From NCBI RefSeq assembly GCF_021390495.1, contig NZ_JAJEJP010000002.1, positions 2,356,001 through 2,420,000 on the forward strand: a stretch of 64,000 nucleotides of DNA, written 5' to 3'. How positions within the stretch are numbered: position 1 is the stretch's first letter; every line of letters begins with the position of its first letter. The notes below the pieces were generated by a model that was given only the letters and a program-made list of their open reading frames with translations, did no database searches and was not told the DNA's origin. Positions 26,082 through 35,820 of the stretch are shown one piece after another. The position numbers were made by a program, and so were the translations under genes. This DNA is from Paraburkholderia sp. ZP32-5. GTDB lineage: Bacteria; Pseudomonadota; Gammaproteobacteria; Burkholderiales; Burkholderiaceae.

Positions 26082-26345
26082 ATGCCGGGATTCCCCGCGA
26101 GACTTGAGATGCCATGCAACATCTTTTATCGGTTTCGTACACGTATTGGGCCGTTTTTCATCTCTGACAGAGACGAGCGATGGCATGTGGTCTTTGACGG
26201 CGAATCTCTCGGCAGCTACGAGAATCCAACGCAGGCGGCAAATGAGCTTGCCAGCGGTCATACGGCTTCATTGCGCAATGGAGAGGACACGTCGACGCTC
26301 GGTATCCCAAAGGACATCTCGAGATGGGAACGAGTACCGATCTAG
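26082..26345 (+). CDS. Small conserved soluble protein of unknown function
   Basis: 87 residues. ATG at 26082 is preceded by GGAGGG six bases upstream; the ATG at 26109 (MPCNIFYRF) is an alternative. The body FYRFRTRIGPFFISDRDERWHVVFDGESLGSYENPTQAANELASGHT resembles short Burkholderiales proteins with alternating beta strands that carry LGSY and ASGHT motifs. No function known. It converges on the AhpF-type gene. Confidence 0.6.
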   Translation: MPGFPARLEMPCNIFYRFRTRIGPFFISDRDERWHVVFDGESLGSYENPTQAANELASGHTASLRNGEDTSTLGIPKDISRWERVPI

Positions 26346-26396
26346 TTACGAGCGGGAACTCGAAAGGCTTACTCCGAACTGCCGCCGACCCACGGC

Positions 26397-27041
26397 TCAG
26401 TGCTTCGGCCTACCCGTCCCCTGCAGTGCCACTCTCATACTCATTTCCAGATCCTGAAGTCGCGCGCCGAACTCCGCCAGGCTGCCGCGCCCCTCGCCGA
26501 ACATCTCGCCGTTCACATAAATCGTCGGCACCACGCTAATTTCACGCACCGCCACCTCACGTTGGAATACTCCCCCGTCGATCGTGATGTTGTGAATTCG
26601 CGGATTAATTACCGTCATCATATTCAGCGCTTGCACCACATCCACACAGCTTCTGCACGATAGCGAAATATAGGTTTCGAAATAATAGTCAGATTCCAGG
26701 GTGCGAATCTGATCGATGGTCGGACCGTCGGCGATAACCGGATGTCCGCCAACCTGGAGTATCGCAAGCACAAGGGACGAAAACTCGGGCCCGGTCGGAA
26801 TGCCGGCAAACTGGATGCGGGGCTGTGCGCCTGCCTGCCTGATCGAGAACGACGGCTTGCGGTCGTCGCCGTGCTGTTCTTCGATAACCGTCACCAGCTC
26901 TGTCAACGATGCGATTTCGCTCAACATCGCCAGCATCTCGTGCGATTCCTGATTATCACCGGGGGAGACGATCAATTCGACAGGTCTGCGGATGTTTCGC
27001 AGATATGTTTGCAGTTGTGACCTGAGACTGACGTTTAACAT
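26397..27041 (-). CDS. Stand-alone AhpF N-terminal domain (double thioredoxin fold)
   Basis: 214 residues equal to only the N-terminal domain of alkyl hydroperoxide reductase subunit F: a redox-dead first thioredoxin fold (1-100, with the FAGIPTGPEFSSLVLAILQVGGH motif) and an active second fold carrying SLSCRSC (C129, C132, the same numbering as E. coli AhpF). The FAD/NADPH pyridine nucleotide-disulfide domain is absent and no continuation exists downstream, where another gene lies. In AhpF this domain relays electrons to AhpC; alone it may be a thiol donor for a peroxidase such as the peroxiredoxin 640 bases away. GGGGG precedes the ATG. Confidence 0.75.
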   Translation of the reverse strand: MLNVSLRSQLQTYLRNIRRPVELIVSPGDNQESHEMLAMLSEIASLTELVTVIEEQHGDDRKPSFSIRQAGAQPRIQFAGIPTGPEFSSLVLAILQVGGHPVIADGPTIDQIRTLESDYYFETYISLSCRSCVDVVQALNMMTVINPRIHNITIDGGVFQREVAVREISVVPTIYVNGEMFGEGRGSLAEFGARLQDLEMSMRVALQGTGRPKH

Positions 27042-27351
27042 GGTTCGATCCCCCTAGGCCCTGCACTAAGTTATACGACGAAGTGACAGGAACTGAAAGA
27101 AATCCGCACACAGCACTGAGCGCCAATCTGCCGGAGGAATCGGAAACACGCTAGGCTAAGCGGCCGTTCCAGTCATCGATCTGTCATTCAAACCCGCCGC
27201 CTGCACGCTACCATCTAGCGCTGCACGGAGGGCGGGCGGACAGTCGCGGGACGATCCGCTTACGCACAGACTGCAAGTCGCCCGAGCCCGGCCCGCGTTT
27301 TTCCCGACACACACCTCGCGTTGAGCCCTGTCACGACAACAAGGAAACGAC
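27042..27351. other. Divergent promoter region, no gene seen
   Basis: 310 bases between the AhpF-type gene (minus) and the acid phosphatase-like gene (plus). GC-rich in the second half; AAGGAA sits before the plus-strand ATG. No other element was identified. Confidence 0.4.
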
Positions 27352-29103
27352 ATGACAAAAAAGGAAGACCCGTCTGTTGAACTCTCGCAATCGACCGAAG
27401 CTGAGCAAGCTCCGTCCGCGCCGAATCCGCGCCGCCGCACGTTCCTCGGCGGCCTTGCGGCGGTCGCCGTCGGCGGCGGCCTCGCCGGCTGCGCATCGCC
27501 CGAGGGCACCGGCGATGGCCGCGCCACGCGCGGCCTGGCAGGCGCCGAACTCGATGCCGCACTGCGGGACAACGTGAAGACGATCGTCGTGATCTATGCG
27601 GAAAACCGCAGCTTCAACAATCTGTTCGGCGACTTCCCCGGTGTCGAGAAGCCGCTGTCGGCGGTGAAGGCCGCCGACTCCGCTCAACGCGACCGCGACG
27701 GCAAAACGCTGTTGCCGCGTCTGCCCCCGGTGCCGGGCGGCTGGCTGTTGAAAGACCAGGTCGCCGACGGCGTCTCGTACGCCGCCGGGCAGCAGTATCA
27801 GACCAACCTGCCGAACGGCCCGTTCGCGCTGAAGGGTCCGGCCGGTGAAAACCTGCCGCTGTCGCTGATTACGCACGATCTGTGGCACGTGTTCTATCAG
27901 AACCAGATGCAGATCAACGGCGGGCGCAACGACATGTTCGTCGCGTGGGCCGATTCCGCCGGCTTCACGATGGGCCACTACGCGAACACGAGCTACGACC
28001 TGCGCATGTGGGATCTCGCCAGCGAATACGTGTTGTGCGACAACTTCTTCCAGGGCGCATTCGGCGGCTCGTTTCTGAACCACCAGTATCTGGCCGCGGC
28101 CACGCCGCCGCGCTATGCGAATCCGAAAGAGAGCATCGCGAAGTTCCAGATCGCGGAGACCGTCAGCGGACGCCCCGACGACCCGAACCTGAAACCGCTG
28201 GCGGCATCGCCCGCAAGCGCGATGGACGGTATCCCGAAGTTCGGCCCGAGCGCGTTGACGCCGCCCGAGACGCTCGCCGACGGCGCGACGCTGAGCTACG
28301 CCGTCAATACGATGATGCCGCCTTACCAGCCGACGCCGCTGAAGACCGGCGCCAACGGCGAGGTCGATTTCCATCTCGATGCGAACGCAATGGCCGTTCC
28401 GCCGCAGACCCATGAGCACATCGGCGACAAGCTCGACCGGCGCGGCGTCGAATGGGCATGGTATGCGGGCGCGTTCAAGGAGACGCTGGAGACTCAGGGC
28501 AAGAACCTGTCGAATGGCTCGCCGGTGATTCCGAACTTCCAGTATCACCACCAACCGTTCAACTACTTCCGCAATCTCGGGCCGAATACCGAAGCTCGCG
28601 CAAAGCGCCTGCGCGACGGCGGCCTTGGCGACGACGAAAGCACCAACCGCTTTCTGGCGGACGCGCGCGCGGGACGTCTACCCGCTGTCACGTTCTACAA
28701 GCCGCAGGGCAACCTGAACATGCATGCGGGGTATGCGGACGTCGCGTCGGGCGATCGCCATATCGTGCACGCGGTCAAAGCGCTGCGCGCGAGCCCGCAG
28801 TGGAAGAACATGGTGGTCGTCATCACCGTCGACGAGAACGGCGGCTGGTGGGATCACGTCGCGCCGCCGAAGGGTGACCGCTGGGGTCCGGGCACACGCG
28901 TTCCCGCGCTCGTCGTCTCGCCGTTCGCGAAGAAGGGCTACGTCGACCACACGGTCTACGACACGGGCTCGATCCTGCGCCTCGTGACGCGCGTGTTCGG
29001 GCTCGAGACGCTCGACGGTCTGAAGCTGCGCGACGACTCGATGCGCGCGCGTGGGCAAACGCCGATGGGCGATCTCACGCACACGCTGACGTTCGGCGCA
29101 TAA
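27352..29103 (+). CDS. Tat-exported acid phosphatase / phospholipase C family lipoprotein
   Basis: 583 residues. The N-terminus has a twin-arginine-type signal (RRRTFLGGLAAVAVGGGLAGC, about residues 27-47) that ends in a lipobox (LAGC), so export by Tat followed by lipidation is likely. The phosphoesterase core (PF04185 type) shows IVVIYAENRSFNNLFG, the metal-site motif VVVITVDENGGWWDHVAPP and TRVPALVVSPFAKKGYVDH. The length and inserts suit AcpA-like acid phosphatases. It hydrolyses phosphate esters in the periplasm or outside. AAGGAA precedes the ATG; the 3' end faces a second family member. Confidence 0.8.
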   Translation: MTKKEDPSVELSQSTEAEQAPSAPNPRRRTFLGGLAAVAVGGGLAGCASPEGTGDGRATRGLAGAELDAALRDNVKTIVVIYAENRSFNNLFGDFPGVEKPLSAVKAADSAQRDRDGKTLLPRLPPVPGGWLLKDQVADGVSYAAGQQYQTNLPNGPFALKGPAGENLPLSLITHDLWHVFYQNQMQINGGRNDMFVAWADSAGFTMGHYANTSYDLRMWDLASEYVLCDNFFQGAFGGSFLNHQYLAAATPPRYANPKESIAKFQIAETVSGRPDDPNLKPLAASPASAMDGIPKFGPSALTPPETLADGATLSYAVNTMMPPYQPTPLKTGANGEVDFHLDANAMAVPPQTHEHIGDKLDRRGVEWAWYAGAFKETLETQGKNLSNGSPVIPNFQYHHQPFNYFRNLGPNTEARAKRLRDGGLGDDESTNRFLADARAGRLPAVTFYKPQGNLNMHAGYADVASGDRHIVHAVKALRASPQWKNMVVVITVDENGGWWDHVAPPKGDRWGPGTRVPALVVSPFAKKGYVDHTVYDTGSILRLVTRVFGLETLDGLKLRDDSMRARGQTPMGDLTHTLTFGA

Positions 29104-29112
29104 CGGCAACGA

Positions 29113-29140
29113 AGCCGGTGCCGTCGCGACGGCACCGGCT
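29113..29140. terminator. Shared palindromic terminator between convergent phosphoesterases
   Basis: A perfect 28-bp palindrome (half-site AGCCGGTGCCGTCG) sits between the convergent stop codons at 29103 and 29149. It can form a stable stem from either strand. Confidence 0.65.
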
Positions 29141-29148
29141 CCCTTCCC

Positions 29149-30615
29149 TCACTCCTTGCCGCCGCGCCGGCTGCGCAGACGCTGCATATGCTGACTCCAC
29201 GCGGCCGAGCGGTCGCGGATGAAGTTCGTCAGTTCGGCGCTCGAATCCGGCAGCGGGTCCGGCTCCACGTCGTAATGACCTTTCTCGTTGCGCACCGGCA
29301 GCGCGGCGACGCGCGCCGCCTGCAAGCGGTCGAGCCGCGACGGCGTCGACGCGTTCTGGTGATGCGGGCTCGCAGCCGGCACGGCGACGTTCGCGAGCGG
29401 ATCGTCGTCGCGCGGCTTGTCGAGCGTGAGCGCGTTACCGAGCGACGGCGCGGCCGCGTCGCGTTTGGTCAGCGTTTTGGTGCCCCAGCGCTCGTGAATG
29501 GTCTTCAGCACCGACGTGTGGTCGATCGTTTGTCCCTTCGGCGCGCGGAACACGGTGCCGGCTTCGATCAGCGGCGACACGAGTACGGCGGGCACACGCA
29601 GGCCGAAACGCGTGAAGTCGAAACCGTATTCGCCGACCGTGCCGTCGCCCGGCGGCGTTGCATCGGACGGCGGCACGACGTGATCGTAATTGCCGCCGTG
29701 CTCGTCGTAAGTGATGACGAGCAGTGTCGAGCGCCACGCCTTGCCGTTGCGCAACGCGTAATAGGTGTCGTGGATCAGTTGCTCGCCGGCCGCGACGTCG
29801 TAGTTCGGATGCTGGCTATTGCCGGTCGCGTCCCAACTGGGTTCGAGAAACGTAAACGCGGGCAGCTTGCCGTTCGCGGCGAGTTCCTGAAAATCGCGAA
29901 AGTGTCCGAAGTGGGACTCGGCGGCGTGCTGCACGTCGGGAAAATCATGACGCGTGAGCGGATCGCGGTTATAGCCGAAGATCGCCCAGTCCACTTTCGC
30001 GTCTCCGAGGTCGGTGATCCGGCCGAAGATGCTCGGGCACGTGAAGATCTTGACCTGGTTGTCGAGATGGCCCTGCGACGTGCCCGCGAGCGCGAACGCG
30101 CGATTGGGCATCGTCATCGTCGGCACCGACGCGAACCATGCGTCGCACACCGCATATCCGCGCGCGAGTCCTGACAGCACCGGCAGCAACTCGGGCGTGT
30201 ACATACCCATGATCTGCGACGGCGTCGTGCCGGGCAGCGAGTCCTTGTAGTGCTTGGCGAGATCCGAGGCGATCGCCGATTTGAAGTTCAGCACGAAACC
30301 GCGGTTGTCCGGCACGGCGCCGGAAGCGGGATCGTCGGTCGAGAACAGCTGGTAGTTCGTGTTGTAGAAACCTTCGCCGGGATCGGCGCCCGGCATCAGG
30401 TACGGATGCGGATCGCTCGCCTGAATGCGATAGACCTGGACCTCGCGGCCCGTATCGTCGGGATTCGATTCTTTGCCGGTGAGGCCGTCGAACGGGTGAT
30501 CGAGCGGCGAACGGTTTCCGGTGTCGCTGTAGAGGAAGCCGAGCATCTGATCGAACGAACGGTTTTCCAGCATCAGATACACGATGTGGTCGATTTTTCC
30601 GAGCTTGTTTGCCAT
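29149..30615 (-). CDS. Phospholipase C / phosphoesterase family protein
   Basis: 488 residues of the same PF04185 superfamily as the convergent neighbour: [20 protein letters not shown] near the N-terminus, [20 protein letters not shown] (about 302-321), [31 protein letters not shown]. Unlike its neighbour it has no signal peptide or lipobox, so it is cytoplasmic or exported by another route. AAGGAGG lies before the ATG. The last 90 residues are variable and basic. Likely substrate phosphate esters or phospholipids; not proven. Confidence 0.8.
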   Translation of the reverse strand: MANKLGKIDHIVYLMLENRSFDQMLGFLYSDTGNRSPLDHPFDGLTGKESNPDDTGREVQVYRIQASDPHPYLMPGADPGEGFYNTNYQLFSTDDPASGAVPDNRGFVLNFKSAIASDLAKHYKDSLPGTTPSQIMGMYTPELLPVLSGLARGYAVCDAWFASVPTMTMPNRAFALAGTSQGHLDNQVKIFTCPSIFGRITDLGDAKVDWAIFGYNRDPLTRHDFPDVQHAAESHFGHFRDFQELAANGKLPAFTFLEPSWDATGNSQHPNYDVAAGEQLIHDTYYALRNGKAWRSTLLVITYDEHGGNYDHVVPPSDATPPGDGTVGEYGFDFTRFGLRVPAVLVSPLIEAGTVFRAPKGQTIDHTSVLKTIHERWGTKTLTKRDAAAPSLGNALTLDKPRDDDPLANVAVPAASPHHQNASTPSRLDRLQAARVAALPVRNEKGHYDVEPDPLPDSSAELTNFIRDRSAAWSQHMQRLRSRRGGKE

Positions 30616-30706
30616 GGCTGCCTCCTTTGCAATGTCTGCAAAGTACGGCGCTTGCGTGATCGTTGTGTGACCGGAAGCCTCGACTCAAGTCGACTTCGAA
30701 CCGGCA

Positions 30707-31837
30707 CTATGCTGGTTGGCTTGCATGCTGTCTGTGATGTTTCGCAACCTCACAAAAAATACGATATGAATCGGCGTTATTGATGGCAGCAGCGGGATCC
30801 ACTTTGGCTAACGTGAAACAGGTGATGGGCCCGTAACCTTGTGCTCTTCCTTCGCCCTTTTTGGGGGGCTGGTGACCGAGCTTCAGATAAACTTCATCCT
30901 TCAGATATTCATCGCGGGTACCCGCAAATAAATGGGTCGCCTCATGCAGCAGCGCGCCTCCTCGCGATATCTGCATAGCCTCGGTGCTATTTTCGGTCGG
31001 ATCGATGGCGGCGATTTGCTGTTCAAGCGCAAGCTTCGTACTGGCGGGATCGAAGAAGTCCACACACAACCTGATCCCATTGGGATCTGTTTCGCTCTTT
31101 GCGTCGCCCCAGCCCTTCTTCGTTACCACGGCGCCAATTGCCCCTGACGACGAACACCCCTTCTCCCTCAGTTCGGATGCGGCCTTGACGTTTTTGCCGG
31201 CATAACGAAGAGCCACATACGTCGACTGAAGACCCGCCAGCGTACGCTGAAGTTTTTTCTTCACCTGCTCGGTGACATTGGGCGTATCTCCGAACCACAT
31301 TCTCAACATACCGAAATAGGTATCGGCCATCGCGCCGCGAATGGGATTGGGAGCAGCGCCATGAGCGGCATGATTGGCCGCGACCAGGCCATACGTGCAG
31401 AGTTCGATTGCTTCGGCGCGCGACGCGAGCGCGTACAGCCTTTCTTCTTCAGTGGCATAGGCCCAAAAACTGCCGGCCAGATAAACGCCGCCTGCGCCAC
31501 TTGGGATAGCGCTGCCTGCCTGCGCCTTCTGGTCGTCGATATATTGTTCGAGTATCCGGTTGTCCCAGCTTTCCGGGTCGAGACGCGATCCTACTGGACG
31601 CCGCGTACCGATCGTCTTCGCTATCAGAATCGCCACACGTCTTGATTCAATCGTCCCATCCAGATCGATCGGACGTACCCGATAAAACGGCAGCGCGAAA
31701 TTGAGCGCGTTATTAATCGCCGTGACCTGAGTTCTGTTCTTTTTGCTCAGGGCACTCGCGATATGTTCGAGCAGCTCCGGCCCATTGCGCTCGCGCGAGA
31801 TTTTCACCATCGCCTTTTCGATGTACGTGTATTGCAT
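30707..31837 (-). CDS. M35-type (aspzincin) metallopeptidase-like protein
   Basis: 376 residues. A zinc motif HEATH is at 298-302, followed by GTRD (with the third ligand Asp typical of aspzincins) and the conserved downstream NADSYRIF, which fit the lysine-specific metallo-endopeptidase/deuterolysin group (PF14521). Members are normally secreted; here no signal peptide is visible, and the N-terminal 200 residues are an unrecognised helical domain. ATG at 31837 has AAAGG upstream. It lies 91 bases upstream of the phospholipase gene on the same strand. Possibly a toxin or effector exported by a specialised system; that is speculation. Confidence 0.7.
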   Translation of the reverse strand: MQYTYIEKAMVKISRERNGPELLEHIASALSKKNRTQVTAINNALNFALPFYRVRPIDLDGTIESRRVAILIAKTIGTRRPVGSRLDPESWDNRILEQYIDDQKAQAGSAIPSGAGGVYLAGSFWAYATEEERLYALASRAEAIELCTYGLVAANHAAHGAAPNPIRGAMADTYFGMLRMWFGDTPNVTEQVKKKLQRTLAGLQSTYVALRYAGKNVKAASELREKGCSSSGAIGAVVTKKGWGDAKSETDPNGIRLCVDFFDPASTKLALEQQIAAIDPTENSTEAMQISRGGALLHEATHLFAGTRDEYLKDEVYLKLGHQPPKKGEGRAQGYGPITCFTLAKVDPAAAINNADSYRIFCEVAKHHRQHASQPA

Positions 31838-32031
31838 GACAACACCTTTGATAGCAGATAATTTCCCGGCACCGATCCGGTGAGATGGCACATTCTGGGC
31901 GCGGTGGTCGGAGTCAGCGTGATTGTATTTACGCGTGCCGCGAAGGTCTGTAGTACAAATGCGCTACATGGCCCACGCATTGCGGCCCCTGCAATGGCCC
32001 CGCGATGAAAGCCCCCCGGAAGGCAAGGCCG

Positions 32032-32952
32032 CTACAGAATGTGCAGCCAGCCGATCAGCGTGATGACCGAGAACAAGGTGGTCATCGAGATGACGCCGCT
32101 CACGACCGCTTTTTCCACATCGTATTGCACCGCGAGCACGTAAGCGCTCTTCGCGGTCGGCACGGCCGCGCACACGACAGCGGCGACGGTCGCCATATGA
32201 TCGAGCCGCACGGCGACACACACGACATACACGACGAGCGGCACGATCGCGAGCTTGAGCGCGGTCAGCAGCGCGTAGAGCGTCATGTGCTCGCGTAGAT
32301 CGCTCAGCGTCAGTTCAAGTCCGATCGAAAACAGCGCGCAAGGCGTCAATGCCTCGCCCAGCATCGTCAGAAACGACGCGGCCGGGGCCGGCAACGTCAC
32401 GCCGACGACCGACCAGGCCACGCCGCAGATAGTCGCGAGAATGACGGGGTTGGTCGCGATCTGCCGAAACAACGCTGTGCCTCGCAGGTTGCGCGACGCG
32501 TCGGGTCGATCCATTTCGAACAGCACGACCAGTAGAGGAAAGATAATCGCGCCGACGAAAATCGTTGCGATAGCCGCGGCGAGCACGCCGGGCTTGCCGA
32601 ACAGCGTCTTCAGGATCGGCAGCGCGACGAACCCGGTGTTGGTCATCGAAACAGCGGCGGCAAGCATCGCGCTTTTGCGCAGGCTGGCTCCGCGCACGAT
32701 GCGCTCGAACATCGCCACCGCCGCGAAGCAGATCATCGAACCGCCGCCGAATGCGGCGACGAAGCGCCAATCGAGAAGCGAGTGCAGCGTCTCGTCCGCG
32801 ATCGTCACGAACACCAGCGCCGGCATCGCTACGTGATACGCGAAGCTCATCAGCGGCCCGGCCAGGTTGCGCGGCATGTACCCGGAAGCGCCGGCAAGCC
32901 ATCCAACCAGGATGATCGCGAAGATCGGAAGTACGGTGCCGGCGAGATCCAT
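32032..32952 (-). CDS. AEC-family (auxin efflux carrier-like) transporter
   Basis: 306 residues with about ten transmembrane segments, two five-helix halves, as in the AEC/membrane transport protein family (PF03547): LPIFAIILVGWLAGASGYMPRNLAGPLMSFAYHVAMPALVF, TNTGFVALPIL, PCALFSIGLEL, AAVPTAKSAYVLAVQYD. Family members carry malonate, malate or other weak organic acids. AGGAGA precedes the ATG. Not linked to an obvious substrate pathway here. Confidence 0.85.
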   Translation of the reverse strand: MDLAGTVLPIFAIILVGWLAGASGYMPRNLAGPLMSFAYHVAMPALVFVTIADETLHSLLDWRFVAAFGGGSMICFAAVAMFERIVRGASLRKSAMLAAAVSMTNTGFVALPILKTLFGKPGVLAAAIATIFVGAIIFPLLVVLFEMDRPDASRNLRGTALFRQIATNPVILATICGVAWSVVGVTLPAPAASFLTMLGEALTPCALFSIGLELTLSDLREHMTLYALLTALKLAIVPLVVYVVCVAVRLDHMATVAAVVCAAVPTAKSAYVLAVQYDVEKAVVSGVISMTTLFSVITLIGWLHIL

Positions 32953-33270
32953 GCTGGTCTCCTGACAGTCGGATGCCTGGGGGGCGGACGCGCTGCTTAT
33001 GAATGGACGGAATTATCGCTGAAAGCCCGCGTGGCATTGAAGGAGTTGCCGGGTTTGGGCTAAGGGGCGGACGCAAGTTGCGTTCAGGCGCGAGCGAATG
33101 GCTGTTATTGCCTGGCGGCGACACGCTGATCGCTGGCCAGGCGACCTTAGTGTCGGTGTGTTAGTGCGTCTTCACGAATGCCATGAGCGGACTGGTTGCG
33201 ATCAGATGATGTTGGCGGTAGTCGAGCCGTTGCAGCCATTGAAGCGTCGAGAAAGCCAATCGCTGTTTAT
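32953..33270. other. Intergenic region, nothing recognised
   Basis: 318 bases between the AEC transporter start and a LysR stop, both on the minus strand. It must contain the transporter promoter; no gene, hairpin with T-run or repeat was identified. Confidence 0.4.
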
Positions 33271-34254
33271 CTACTTGGCGGACTTCCGCCGAGGAGTGGC
33301 CGGCTTTCGGGTTTGTTTGCCTTTGCGTGACACGGAGCGCTGAACGTCAGCCTTTGGCAAGCGCTGAGGATTGGCAAGAAGCTCGACCAGCCGTGTCTCG
33401 CATTCGGAAAACGAGTACCCATGCCGCTGCGACACCATGAACGTGAGGGTTCGCATGTGCCATGCGCGCCGTTGCAGTTCGACGAGTGTTCCATTCGCGA
33501 GATCTTCCGCGACCATATGATGCGGCATATGCCCCCAGCACAAGCCTCCCCTGAGCAGATCGTGCTTCGCGCCGAGGTCATTCACGCGCCACTGGCGTTC
33601 ACTGGCGACCCCCTGCTGGGTCTTTTCCGCATCCGGCTGATTGTCCGTTACGACGAGCTGGATGTGCCGGCCAAATTCCTCCCGCGGGATCGGTCCCGCG
33701 ATTGCAGCCAGCGGATGCGATGACGCACAGACGGTCACCATTCGCGCTTCACATAAATGCTGCCTTTCTATGGCACCTGGATTCAGCTCGGGCACGTCCA
33801 TGATCGTCACCGCCAATGCACACGTGCCGTCGAGAACCAGACGCTCGCCGCCCTGCATGGTCGTCATGCGCAGATTGATTGCAACCGTTGGAAAGTCCGA
33901 CTGCAGCGTACGCAGGCATTCAATCAGGTGCGCGCGCGGAAAATAGGTATCCACGGCAATCGACACTTGCGGCACCCCGGCTTCGGCAATCGAAACCGCG
34001 CGCATCTTCATTTCCTCGGTGCGTGAGATCACGCCGCGCGCATCGGGCAGCAGGCTACGGCCCGCGGCCGTCAGCGTCGCTTTGCGCGTGTTGCGCTCGA
34101 ACAGCAACACATCGAACGCACTCTCGAGCGCGTTGACCGCGTGACTGATCGCCGACTGTGCGCGCCTCAGCTCCCGTGCAGCCCCGGAAAAGCTCCCCTG
34201 ATCACACACGGCGACAAAAGCCCGAAGCTGATTGATGGTGACGTTGTCCAGCAT
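33271..34254 (-). CDS. LysR-family transcriptional regulator
   Basis: 327 residues: winged HTH (INQLRAFVAVCDQGSFSGAARELRRAQSAISHAVNALESAFDVLLFERN) and LysR effector domain; the last 30 residues are Arg/Lys-rich (SRKGKQTRKPATPRRKSAK), an unusual basic tail. Divergent from an SDR and an F420-type reductase gene, which it probably controls. Confidence 0.8.
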   Translation of the reverse strand: MLDNVTINQLRAFVAVCDQGSFSGAARELRRAQSAISHAVNALESAFDVLLFERNTRKATLTAAGRSLLPDARGVISRTEEMKMRAVSIAEAGVPQVSIAVDTYFPRAHLIECLRTLQSDFPTVAINLRMTTMQGGERLVLDGTCALAVTIMDVPELNPGAIERQHLCEARMVTVCASSHPLAAIAGPIPREEFGRHIQLVVTDNQPDAEKTQQGVASERQWRVNDLGAKHDLLRGGLCWGHMPHHMVAEDLANGTLVELQRRAWHMRTLTFMVSQRHGYSFSECETRLVELLANPQRLPKADVQRSVSRKGKQTRKPATPRRKSAK

Positions 34255-34360
34255 GGCTATCTAAAAAGTAGATGGTATTGATAGATATTCAGTCAATTGG
34301 CTTCATGAATCAAGTGCTCCAGAATCGGGCTTGTCGCTATTGTTTCGAAGGATGCATGAC

Positions 34361-35095
34361 ATGAACAGACTGAATGGAAAGACCGCCGTGATCACCGGCG
34401 GCGCGACCGGTATCGGCCGCGCGGCGGCGAAGCGCTTCATCGAGGAAGGTGCCTTCGTCTTTATCTTCGGCCGCAGGCAGGAAGCGCTCGACGCTGCCGT
34501 GGCCAACCTTGGGCCCAATGCTCGCGCGGTGAAGGGCTCGGTCTCCGATCCGGCCGACCTCGACCGGCTCTACGCGGCGGTGAAGTCCGAGCGCGGAACC
34601 GTCGACATCGTCTTCGCGAATGCCGGCGCCGGAAGCCAGCTTCCGCTCGGCAAGATTACCGCCGAGCACATTGACGAAATCTTCGACACCAATGTGAAGG
34701 GTTCGATCTTCACGGTTCAGAAGGCGCTGCCGCTGATGCGCGACGGTGGTTCGATCATCCTGACCGGATCGAGCGCGGGCACCACGGGCGCCCCGGCATT
34801 CAGCGTCTATAGCGCGAGCAAGGCGGCAGTGCGCAATCTGGCGCGGACCTGGGCTGAGGACCTGAAGGGCACCGGCATCCGCGTCAACGTTCTGTCGCCC
34901 GGGCCGACCGCGACCGAACTCGCGGTGGAAGCGCTCGGCGAAGAAGGCATGAAAGTCTTCGCCTCGCTCAATCCGCTGAAGCGCATGGCCGATCCGGCGG
35001 AGATCGGAGCGGTGGCTGCCTTTCTCGCGTCGCAGGACAGCAGCTTCATGACCGCCAGCGAGGTCGCCGTCGACGGCGGCCTGGCGCAAATCTGA
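34361..35095 (+). CDS. SDR-family oxidoreductase
   Basis: 244 residues from the ATG at 34361 (AAGGA eight to nine bases upstream). Classical SDR with TGGATGIGRAAA, NAGAGS, catalytic Ser (GSSAGT), YSASK and C-terminal PAEIGAVAAFLASQDSSFMTASEVAVDGG. Substrate unknown. First gene of a likely two-gene operon with the dinucleotide-binding reductase 71 bases downstream, divergent from a LysR gene. Confidence 0.85.
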   Translation: MNRLNGKTAVITGGATGIGRAAAKRFIEEGAFVFIFGRRQEALDAAVANLGPNARAVKGSVSDPADLDRLYAAVKSERGTVDIVFANAGAGSQLPLGKITAEHIDEIFDTNVKGSIFTVQKALPLMRDGGSIILTGSSAGTTGAPAFSVYSASKAAVRNLARTWAEDLKGTGIRVNVLSPGPTATELAVEALGEEGMKVFASLNPLKRMADPAEIGAVAAFLASQDSSFMTASEVAVDGGLAQI

Positions 35096-35166
35096 CACGC
35101 TACGCCCTGCTGGTCGCTCCATCGATATCTGGATCCCGCAGGGCGTGGTCAACCAAAGGAAAATTT

Positions 35167-35766
35167 ATGAGCTACGCAATCATCGGCTTCGGCAAAATCG
35201 GCCAGGCGCTTGCCAGGGCGTTTGCCCGCAACGGCATAGAGGTAGCCGTCGCAACCACGCGCGAGCCGGCAAGCTTTGCATCCGATGCAGCCGCGATCGG
35301 CCCCACGATCATTCCCACAACCCTGATGGAAGCCGTCACGGCGGACATCATCTTTCTGGCTGTCCGTTTCGAGTCGCACCCGGAGGTCGCGAAGGCGCTG
35401 CCCAACTGGAAGGGAAAGATCATCGTCGACGCGATGAACACGTTAGCGCCGCTCGAAGAACTGGACGGCCTTCCCTCCTCCGCCGTCGTTGCGAAGGCGT
35501 TCGCCGGAGCCAGGCTGGTGAAAGGCTTTAACCATCTGGTCGCTGCCGTCCTTGACCAGAACCCCGCCATACATGGTGGCAGGAGAGTCGTGTTCCTGGC
35601 GAGCGACGATGACGGCGCCGCAACGGAGATTGGCGCGCTTGCGGAAAATCTCGGCTTCGCGCCGGTCAAACTCGGTGGGCTTATGGAAGGTGGACTGCTT
35701 GTGCACGCGCGCGGGAATAGTTGGGGTCAACTGATTTTCAAGGACCTGGTCAAGTTCGACGGATGA
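35167..35766 (+). CDS. NADPH-dependent F420-type reductase (Rossmann) protein
   Basis: 199 residues with N-terminal dinucleotide-binding motif YAIIGFGKIGQALARAF and the general organisation of PF03807 (NADP oxidoreductase, coenzyme F420-dependent). Burkholderiales lack F420 in general, so the domain name likely marks fold not cofactor partner; these proteins often accompany SDR genes and are probably NAD(P)-dependent reductases. AAAGGAAA precedes the ATG. Confidence 0.75.
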   Translation: MSYAIIGFGKIGQALARAFARNGIEVAVATTREPASFASDAAAIGPTIIPTTLMEAVTADIIFLAVRFESHPEVAKALPNWKGKIIVDAMNTLAPLEELDGLPSSAVVAKAFAGARLVKGFNHLVAAVLDQNPAIHGGRRVVFLASDDDGAATEIGALAENLGFAPVKLGGLMEGGLLVHARGNSWGQLIFKDLVKFDG

Positions 35767-35820
35767 AACGTAAGCGCGAATTCGATGCGAATCAGCGCCC
35801 GTTCAATCCCGTTGATTCGC

